From assembly GCA_947460045.1 (NCBI GenBank), contig CANHGC010000069.1:1-7441 (forward strand): 7,441 nucleotides of DNA, written 5' to 3'. Made by a program: the position numbers and the translations under genes. This document shows positions 1 to 6,624 of the stretch, one piece after another; within the stretch, counting starts at the first letter, position 1, and each line of letters begins with the position of its first letter. This DNA is from Bacteroidota bacterium (GTDB lineage Bacteria > Bacteroidota > Bacteroidia > NS11-12g > UBA955). Under the pieces are notes generated by a model, which worked only from the letters and a program-made list of their open reading frames with translations, did not search any database and was not told the DNA's origin.

Positions 1-1048
1 ACCAAGGCTGTCGGTCTGCATTCCCCAACAAATCCACCTTGTTGCAAACCACCCAAACGCGGGAAGTCTTTTGCTTCAGCATCATCAAATCCTGTTCGGC
101 ATCCGCCAGTGAACAACTGCCCATATCCAACAAATACATCGTAGCACCCGCCTTTTCCACATGTGAAAACGTGCGCGCTATGCCCTCCTGCTCTATCACA
201 TCCGTGGCCTCCCTGATCCCCGCGGTATCAATCAAACGCAACATGAATCCCTCAAAATTCAGCTGCGCCTCAATGGCATCCCGCGTGGTCCCCGCTATGT
301 CACTCACAATCGCCCGGTCCTCGTTCAACATCGCATTGAACAACGTGCTCTTCCCCGCATTCGGTCGGCCCGCCAATACCAATGCCAACCCCTTCTTGAT
401 CACATTTCCCAAAGCAAACGAATCACGGAGCAACACTACCTCCATCTGAATTCGCTCCACCAACAACTTCAACTCGCTTCGCTCCGCAAACTCCACATCC
501 TCCTCCGCAAAATCCAATTCCAACTCCACCAAACTGGTAAAGTGCAACAACCGATCCCTCAGGGTGGCGATGTCCTTCGAAAAGCCGCCTTTTAGCTGTT
601 TTAAGGCCAAATCATGCGCCATTCGATGCTCTGAGGCGATCAGGTCGGCAACAGCCTCTGCTTGCGCCAAATCGAGTTTTCCATTCAAAAATGCCCGCTG
701 GGTAAATTCACCCGGCTCAGCCAAACGAGCACCACGATCCATGTAAGCCCTCAGCACACGCGAAACGATGTACTCGCTGCCGTGTACCGAAACTTCCACC
801 GTGTCTTCACCGGTATAGCTTTTGCCCCCCTTGAACAAAGTAATCAACGCCTCATCCATCAACCCATCGGCATCAAACATAGAACGCAAATGCGCTGAGT
901 GAGAGGGTTTGTCACCAACAGCCTTTTTCAGCAATGCATCGGTGAGCATCAAAGCCAATGGCCCCGAAACCCGCACAACCGCAATGGCTCCAACGCCCGC
1001 CGCCGTGGCACGCGCTACTATGGTATCTAATGATTGTTGCGATTTCAT
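1..1048 (-). CDS. mnmE: MnmE (TrmE), tRNA U34 modification GTPase, C-terminus cut off by window edge
   Basis: With MnmG, MnmE installs the carboxymethylaminomethyl group at C5 of wobble uridine 34 in certain tRNAs, using GTP and a folate one-carbon donor in the cytoplasm. The 349 visible codons show the family in order. Residues 1-120 form the folate-binding N-terminal domain, with TIVARATAAGVGAIAVVRVSG near the start read as the usual opening. The signature GEFTQRAFLNGKLDLAQAEA lies at 113-132 and opens the helical domain. The G domain follows: P-loop GRPNAGKST (227-235), GTTRD (253-257), DTAG (274-277) and NKVD (336-339). N230 matches the asparagine tied to potassium-dependent GTP hydrolysis in E. 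coli MnmE. The family is usually about 450-460 residues, so roughly the last 100, with the C-terminal Cys motif, lie off the left edge. The ATG at 1048 is chosen because the family's N-terminal motif begins a few residues later; no strong ribosome binding site is visible. I see no frameshift or missing motif. Confidence 0.97.
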   Translation of the reverse strand, partial: MKSQQSLDTIVARATAAGVGAIAVVRVSGPLALMLTDALLKKAVGDKPSHSAHLRSMFDADGLMDEALITLFKGGKSYTGEDTVEVSVHGSEYIVSRVLRAYMDRGARLAEPGEFTQRAFLNGKLDLAQAEAVADLIASEHRMAHDLALKQLKGGFSKDIATLRDRLLHFTSLVELELDFAEEDVEFAERSELKLLVERIQMEVVLLRDSFALGNVIKKGLALVLAGRPNAGKSTLFNAMLNEDRAIVSDIAGTTRDAIEAQLNFEGFMLRLIDTAGIREATDVIEQEGIARTFSHVEKAGATMYLLDMGSCSLADAEQDLMMLKQKTSRVWVVCNKVDLLGNADRQPW

Positions 1049-1069
1049 GATTCTCAAATTGGGTTCCCA

Positions 1070-1077
1070 CAAAAATA
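1070..1077 (-). promoter_or_regulatory. possible Bacteroidota -7 element for mnmE, overlapping terminator U-tract
   Basis: On the minus strand these bases read TATTTTTG, a full match to the Bacteroidota -7 consensus TAnnTTTG, ending 21 bases before the mnmE ATG. Initiation about 5-8 bases downstream would give a leader of about 15 bases. Against it, no TTG or TTTG lies about 19-21 bases upstream, where the GC-rich terminator arm sits, and T-rich DNA matches this pattern easily. The alternatives are that mnmE is expressed by read-through or from a promoter not recognised here. Confidence 0.3.
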
Positions 1078-1109
1078 AAGAAAGCCCCGCAGGTTCTGCG
1101 GGGCTTTCT
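1071..1109 (-). terminator. strong rho-independent terminator after the giant surface-protein gene
   Basis: GAAAGCCCCGCAG (1080-1092) and CTGCGGGGCTTTC (1096-1108) are perfect reverse complements around a 3-base loop. An added A-T pair (1079/1109) makes 14 base pairs with a GC-rich core. On the minus strand the hairpin is followed at once by a U-rich tract (TTTATTTTTG). It begins 18 bases past the TAA stop of the giant gene and ends about 30 bases before the mnmE start. On the plus strand no T-run follows, so it works as a one-way terminator for minus-strand transcription. Confidence 0.93.
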
Positions 1110-1127
1110 CATGAAGTTCAATTTTAA

Positions 1128-4100
1128 TTAAGGCTCTTTGCGAATCACATTCACAGATCCGTTCACCTTGTTCACCTGCTCTTTACCCTTGAACTGATAA
1201 GTCAATTGGTAGAAATAGGTTCCTGATGGCACTTCCGGACCGTCATTGTTCACGCGACCATTCCACTGGATCTGAGGATCTTTCGAAATGAACACACGCT
1301 CACCGTATCGGTTGAAGATACGCAACTCAAACATGGATTGTCCAGCAATCGGCACACGGAATACATCGTTCTTGCCATCGGCATTTCCAGGTGTAAACAC
1401 GTTGGCCAAGTAAATGAATTGGTTCACGTATACTGGCTTACAAATGGTGTCTTTACAACCCGTAGAGTTGGTCACCTCTAAGCATACCCAGAAAGTATCT
1501 GTTCCACTGTACGATGCACTTACAATCTTATCGGTAGAACTATTGTCTACCACCAACTTCTCACCAGTGAATTTGATGTTGGTTTGGTGATTGAAGCCCC
1601 AACGGAACTGGGTACCATTTACATCCTGACGGGTAAATGTATAATCCGGTGTCTTGGTAGCGTCGATGATAAAGTCAGACACAACAGAATCCACTAAGAA
1701 GAACTGATCTGCCAAATCTGTAGGACACCATGGCCTTGGCCTGTTGGGATCGTAATCAGCGAAGTGCGACACTCGGATTCTACCAGGTTGAGTAAATCTC
1801 CAAGTCAAACTCTTTTTCTCTGTAGTAATTGTATCAATCTGGCCAGTACTCAAGTTATGGAACTTCCATTTGTACGATTTGAAGATTGTATCAGAATTGT
1901 CTACGAAGGTGTTACTATCACCAATACATATCGCCGGTTTCAGCACAAACCCTCTCACCGTATCTCTCGGCAATACCGTTACGACAAAGGCCTTTTGAGA
2001 TGGGGTATCAGGGAAGGTAGCAGGACAGAATCTGCGCACATTTGGAGGCAAAATCAATGAATCATATTGCTCCAAGAACACGTAGAACTTACCCGCTTTA
2101 TCGTATCTGTGATACAAGAACAAATCTTTCTTGTTGTCAATTTTACCATCACCGAAGAACCATGTCCAGTCAGCTGAAGTAGAAGCACTGTCTGTCAAGT
2201 TGCTGAATTGCAAACTATCGCCAACACAAATGGTCACTTCGTTACCGGCTTTGGTTGTAAACTCGAAGCGAGGACGTGGTCCAGGAATCTTAATCCAACG
2301 GCTGAAGGTGTCTTCACAACCTTGATCTGTTTTGAGTTTATACTGCACTTTAAACCAACCATTACGGGTGTATTTGTGTGCGATACGATCTGGCAATCCC
2401 GCCTTGTTCGAAGCATCCCGCTTGTACAAGTTGTTTCCACCATCACCCCAATCAATAAACCACTCTTTGATGTAATCACACTGCATTGGCGTAGGACCAT
2501 TACAGTTCTTCATCGCCCATGAACAAGGATCGTGCAAGAAGCTGCTATCAAAGAATTCAATGATTGAGTTACAAGATGGTACGTTTACGTTCAATCCAAA
2601 CTTCACATCCAAGCGAGAGATGAACAATCTACGCTCAACGGTATCCATACAGCCGGTACTATCACCCGCTATGTTGCGGAAAATGTACACACCTGAATCG
2701 TTCTTGTAGTAGGTAGCCAAGGCACCACCACCACCAAGGTCAACCCATGGCAATGCAGGCGTTCCAACACCGGTACCACCCCAAGGCTGTCCGCCAAAGC
2801 TGGTAACTGGCTTGCTTGGATCGTCATCGGCTTTGTTCCAATCCCACTTGGTGAATGGCTCACGGTTTTTCTTACCTTGAGCAGTTTCAGCCTGACGTAC
2901 AGGATCTCTCCAGTAGTCGGTGAAATCCCATGTTCCAAAGTTGATTGGATCTGGGTGGAACATTTTGTATTTAGGCAATGCCTTCAAAGTAGTGGCTTGA
3001 TCTTGACAAACGATACTGTCTGGCAATTCCAATTCCATCGCAAAACCTACCAACACTGGGAACGCCGCGATATCATCACACTTACCATTGCTCGATGTCA
3101 TCGCCAAACTCATGATGTGGTAACCATTCCATTTTGGCACGAATTTGTAAGCACTGTATTGGGTGTTGCCTACTTTCTCTATATCAGTAGGACGGATGGT
3201 AGTATCACGGTAGTGAAGGATGGTCATACTATCCTTATTAGGCACTACGTAGTAACGAATCAACTTACCGAAACCTGTAGTATCGATACAACCGTAAGCG
3301 CCTGTGGCTGGTTGACCAATAACGCCTTTGTTGTTCCAAATCATCTTGGCGATTTGTGGGCCTGTTAATGAGAATGGATCAAAACCACGGGCTTCAACGC
3401 GCTCTTTGATTCTATCCCAAGCGGCAGAAACGTCGGCACCAATTTCCCACGCACGAATTTCCGCAGTGAATATGGTATCTGGGCCTTTGAACGTTTTGGT
3501 CTGACCGTCGTTCCAAATATCAGTACATGGCACTTGAACTGGGGTTTCACCACCACGGGTTTGAATCACATAGTTATACAAACGATTCTTTGGTTTTCCT
3601 GGAACCTGCTGGTAGCGGAAGTAATCTTCTTGGATGAAATTCCTCCAGCTCCTTGAGTAGAAAGGACTCGCATTTCCTGTTTCAAAAGACCAACGCAATG
3701 ATTTCAAATCATCTGTACGTGTTTTGTTTCCTGGTATCGGTCTTACAATAACAGCATCGCCCTTACAAATTTTGCGGATCCCCACAGGGTTTGGCAATGG
3801 CGTCATGATTTCAAATGCAGGATCGATCAATGGGAAACAAGCAAATCTCCTGTACCACTGCGTATCGCTACAAATTGGGCGATCTGGTGTTGGCGGAGAG
3901 AATGTTCCTGGTTTACGAACACCGTTTCCTACTACGATACCCACAGTAATACATCCACTAGGATCACACACCTGAGAAGCGGAATACTGTTTTGAATAAC
4001 GACTTGGTGGGTTACCAGAAGGTTGATATCCTGGGAATGGAGGTCCTGGAGGACGTGGCCCAGGGCTTAATCCACTCAAAGGTACCCAACCATTGGGGTT

Positions 4101-6509
4101 ACAAGTTGAATCGAAGTTGATAGACACGGTTGAGAAGGTACATCCCGGCTTCAAATCACTCAAAATAAAGGTAATACCATATTGGGGGTTCTTCGCACCC
4201 AAACATTCAATCGCATCTTTTAACAATCCTGATCCAACTCCACCCGCATTTGCGTGCAACATGGCCAACTGCTTGGTGGCTTCGCTTTCACACTTCAATG
4301 GGTGACAGGTATCCTTGTGCAATAATCTTACGTTGTTACACTGGGGAATTCTCGCGTAGTACAATTCACGATATCTCTTATAATCGATGATGTAATCAGT
4401 ACCATAGTTCAATCCGTTGAATCGACCCATCTGGGACATCAACAACATTTTAATCTTTCTAGGTTTTTCGCCTTTGGCCAATCTGATTTTCAACAATGGC
4501 AACGGCAAGGTATCTCTTTTGGTATATGTAGAGAAATTGTACATCACTGAATCCGTCTTACTCACCAATCTCACAATGTCTCTATCCTTGGCCTTCACCG
4601 TCTTAGGACCTTTGTGCAATGTATTGTTGATATACACTGAATCATTGGCACCCAAAGTGATAGACAATGAATCTTCCACCAATCTCTCACCTGGACCTTT
4701 CAACCATTTGTATGGCGCGTATTTCTTAATGGCATTCGCATATTTGGCATCCGCAGCAGTGGATGAATCTCCTGGATCACGGGGAATGAACAAAATTGAA
4801 TCTTCTACGATCCACAATGTATCAGAAGCCCAAACTTGTATCTTCTTACACAAACCGGTAGACGTAATGAAAATCGCATCTTCCATTGGCGCGTTTTTGA
4901 AACGATCCAACAAAATCAAATCCCAAGATTTGTAGTAGTGCGTTGGCAAAGTATCATGTGAATACTGACAGTTTACAAACACGTTTTTATTTCGTGTTAT
5001 ATCCGTTGTACACTTCGGCGCATAGGTATCGCTGAAATCCCACAAACGAACCGCACAAACTCGCTCACGCTTCAAGTAGTCGTTTCCACCACCCGGTGCA
5101 GCGTTTCCAGCGTATACAGAACTTGTACCATTTGAGTTCTTCTCATTTCTCAAAGGTTTCTGCCAAATCTGACGTGGAGTACCATTCGCATTCTTTTGGA
5201 ATGTATGACCCAAAGTACCATTCCATTTGTAGAACGTACTGTCATCGTCTGTATAATCTCTATCGTTGTGGTAGAAAGTTGAGAAGTTCTTAAAGTGAAC
5301 TGTATCCATCACATCTTTAGGACATTGGAATACCTCAAACTCTGCCAAACGATTGTTCGCTACTTCGATGGTAGAAGCAGGACCCAAAATGATAATGGTA
5401 TCAAAGGCGGTCTTATTTCCACAAATCGGGTGGCTGTATGTCAATTGGATCAAGAAAGGTCCCAGACCTGAAAAGCTGTGACTTGGGAACCAAGATCTAT
5501 TATCGAAGTTCTGCGGACCTGTGTTGGGGTCACCAAAGTTCCACAACAAACCTGTAGCTCCAGTAGGAATTTCATCTACACCAAAATCAATTTTCGGATC
5601 GCTGATACAAGTAGAATCTTTACTCGCCCAAATATTGGCTTTGGATTTAAATACAGCGGCAGTCGCTTGAACCGTAAATGAATCCTTACAACCATCAATA
5701 GTTTCAATCACCACCTTTGAGTTATAGGTACCTTGACCTTTAAATGTCTTTTTAATCGTTGGACCCCAATCGCTGGTTGTTGTACCATCGCCCCAATACC
5801 AGGTGATTTTTTTCACTTGGCTTTTGTCGATGCGCGAAATGTTGTTAATCGTAGCCGTAACACTATCACATGCTACAGGCTTGTTACTGGTAAATCTCGC
5901 ACCAATCTTCTCACGCACTTTTACAGCACCCACCAATTTTATCGTATCGATACAACCGTTCTCGTCTTCCACTTCCACGTATAAATCAAAACTTCCACCG
6001 CGTTCGTCCTTCACTGAAAAACAAAACGTTTGTGGCAAGGTAGGATTGGTGTATTCAAACAACTGACCATCGCTCACCAAATATTTGATTTTGGTAATTT
6101 TTGCTCCGTTCTTGTTCGAAGAACTGTCCGTGAAACAGAACAAGTTCTTTTCAAAACACTGCTCATACAAGTTTTGCAGCTTCAACTTGATCTTCGGTGA
6201 TTCTTTCACTACCAAATTCAACGTAGATGTACACTTGGTACCGTTGATGGTGGTGATATAGGTAACCACTTTGTTTCCAGGCGTTTTAAACGCATAGTTC
6301 AAGTTTCGCAGTCCGGTTTGAGAATTCTCACCATTGAAATCCCAATCGTGTGTAGTTCCCGTACTCGAACCATTGAAACTCACCGGTACACCAACGCAAG
6401 GAGACCCACTGTACTGAATCGTACACTGAGCCGCTGCATCGCCGATGGATGTTAGCATTGCGACCACCGCAATGATCGCGCCTTTCATTATGTTCATTAA
6501 ACCTTTCAT
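1128..6509 (-). CDS. giant secreted multi-PKD protein with T9SS type B (CHU_C) sorting domain
   Basis: About 1793 residues; a predicted surface or secreted protein of unknown ligand, plausibly an adhesin. A Sec signal peptide is visible: Lys in the n-region, hydrophobic core AIIAVVAMLTSIG (11-23), likely cleavage after AAA (25-27). Cys29 is not in a lipobox. PKD-like Ig folds are seen at about 29-101 (WDF), 200-283 (WYWGDG), 286-376 (WNFGD), 1300-1408 (DWGDG), 1411-1514 (FFGDG), 1515-1608 and 1609-1696. Several start with C-x-G-D-like and end with GC-x-DT strands. Residues 380-1298 are mostly unassigned, with a proline-rich hinge at 816-835 and a Gly/Trp-rich patch near 1239-1263. Residues 1697-1793 are a canonical CHU_C domain: ANVFTPGNADGKNDVF, IFNRYGERVF, QWNG, PSGTYFYQLTY, and a final strand ending NVIRKEP. 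Type B domains direct T9SS export across the outer membrane. The frame is open up to an ATG at 6623, but the signal peptide and a promoter match place the start at 6509; ATGs at 6497 and 6488 are also possible. A terminator follows the stop. Confidence 0.94.
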   Translation of the reverse strand: MKGLMNIMKGAIIAVVAMLTSIGDAAAQCTIQYSGSPCVGVPVSFNGSSTGTTHDWDFNGENSQTGLRNLNYAFKTPGNKVVTYITTINGTKCTSTLNLVVKESPKIKLKLQNLYEQCFEKNLFCFTDSSSNKNGAKITKIKYLVSDGQLFEYTNPTLPQTFCFSVKDERGGSFDLYVEVEDENGCIDTIKLVGAVKVREKIGARFTSNKPVACDSVTATINNISRIDKSQVKKITWYWGDGTTTSDWGPTIKKTFKGQGTYNSKVVIETIDGCKDSFTVQATAAVFKSKANIWASKDSTCISDPKIDFGVDEIPTGATGLLWNFGDPNTGPQNFDNRSWFPSHSFSGLGPFLIQLTYSHPICGNKTAFDTIIILGPASTIEVANNRLAEFEVFQCPKDVMDTVHFKNFSTFYHNDRDYTDDDSTFYKWNGTLGHTFQKNANGTPRQIWQKPLRNEKNSNGTSSVYAGNAAPGGGNDYLKRERVCAVRLWDFSDTYAPKCTTDITRNKNVFVNCQYSHDTLPTHYYKSWDLILLDRFKNAPMEDAIFITSTGLCKKIQVWASDTLWIVEDSILFIPRDPGDSSTAADAKYANAIKKYAPYKWLKGPGERLVEDSLSITLGANDSVYINNTLHKGPKTVKAKDRDIVRLVSKTDSVMYNFSTYTKRDTLPLPLLKIRLAKGEKPRKIKMLLMSQMGRFNGLNYGTDYIIDYKRYRELYYARIPQCNNVRLLHKDTCHPLKCESEATKQLAMLHANAGGVGSGLLKDAIECLGAKNPQYGITFILSDLKPGCTFSTVSINFDSTCNPNGWVPLSGLSPGPRPPGPPFPGYQPSGNPPSRYSKQYSASQVCDPSGCITVGIVVGNGVRKPGTFSPPTPDRPICSDTQWYRRFACFPLIDPAFEIMTPLPNPVGIRKICKGDAVIVRPIPGNKTRTDDLKSLRWSFETGNASPFYSRSWRNFIQEDYFRYQQVPGKPKNRLYNYVIQTRGGETPVQVPCTDIWNDGQTKTFKGPDTIFTAEIRAWEIGADVSAAWDRIKERVEARGFDPFSLTGPQIAKMIWNNKGVIGQPATGAYGCIDTTGFGKLIRYYVVPNKDSMTILHYRDTTIRPTDIEKVGNTQYSAYKFVPKWNGYHIMSLAMTSSNGKCDDIAAFPVLVGFAMELELPDSIVCQDQATTLKALPKYKMFHPDPINFGTWDFTDYWRDPVRQAETAQGKKNREPFTKWDWNKADDDPSKPVTSFGGQPWGGTGVGTPALPWVDLGGGGALATYYKNDSGVYIFRNIAGDSTGCMDTVERRLFISRLDVKFGLNVNVPSCNSIIEFFDSSFLHDPCSWAMKNCNGPTPMQCDYIKEWFIDWGDGGNNLYKRDASNKAGLPDRIAHKYTRNGWFKVQYKLKTDQGCEDTFSRWIKIPGPRPRFEFTTKAGNEVTICVGDSLQFSNLTDSASTSADWTWFFGDGKIDNKKDLFLYHRYDKAGKFYVFLEQYDSLILPPNVRRFCPATFPDTPSQKAFVVTVLPRDTVRGFVLKPAICIGDSNTFVDNSDTIFKSYKWKFHNLSTGQIDTITTEKKSLTWRFTQPGRIRVSHFADYDPNRPRPWCPTDLADQFFLVDSVVSDFIIDATKTPDYTFTRQDVNGTQFRWGFNHQTNIKFTGEKLVVDNSSTDKIVSASYSGTDTFWVCLEVTNSTGCKDTICKPVYVNQFIYLANVFTPGNADGKNDVFRVPIAGQSMFELRIFNRYGERVFISKDPQIQWNGRVNNDGPEVPSGTYFYQLTYQFKGKEQVNKVNGSVNVIRKEP

Positions 6510-6624
6510 TTTAGGTATGTTTTTTTGCTGTAATCGGTCAAAAATAGAAGTTTTATGGCACATCCCCAAAGGATTCAGCCATTTTATTGATGTTTTCCTG
6601 AGATTTTGACTTTGAAATATCATA
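6510..6624. other. intergenic spacer between the two CHU_C genes
   Basis: This 115-base stretch separates the TAA of the upstream gene from the chosen start of the giant gene. It is AT-rich, holds the promoter match described separately, and has no inverted repeat resembling a terminator, so read-through from the upstream gene is possible. It is also open in the frame of the giant gene: 38 codons from an ATG at 6623, one base after the upstream stop. The peptide it would encode is polar and basic, resembles no domain I know, and would bury the signal peptide. Confidence 0.7.
6539..6570 (-). promoter_or_regulatory. Bacteroidota-type promoter of the giant PKD gene
   Basis: Reading the minus strand, TTTG (6570-6567) is followed by 20 bases and then TATTTTTG (6546-6539). 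This matches the Bacteroidota pattern of a -33 TTG/TTTG and a -7 TAnnTTTG at normal spacing. Initiation would fall near 6533, giving a leader of about 24 A-rich bases before the ATG at 6509. The position supports that start, because the farther ATG at 6623 would lie upstream of the promoter. The assignment rests on pattern match only. Confidence 0.6.

Noticed and set aside
39..449. Open frame on the plus strand antisense to mnmE
   Set aside because: It mirrors a conserved, motif-complete mnmE reading frame on the other strand and its peptide resembles no known protein; the same holds for the other plus-strand frames under the giant gene.
912..1121. Minus-strand 69-codon frame overlapping the mnmE start and the terminator
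   Set aside because: It is out of frame with mnmE, runs through the terminator hairpin, and its peptide has no recognisable domain.
6420..6509. Lipoprotein signal on the giant protein because of the cysteine near the cleavage site
   Set aside because: The residues before Cys29 are AAAQ, which do not form a lipobox (L-[AS]-[GA]-C); ordinary signal peptidase I cleavage after AAA fits better.
6510..6623. Translational coupling of the giant gene through the ATG one base after the upstream stop
   Set aside because: The resulting 38-residue extension would bury the signal peptide, and a promoter match lies inside it.
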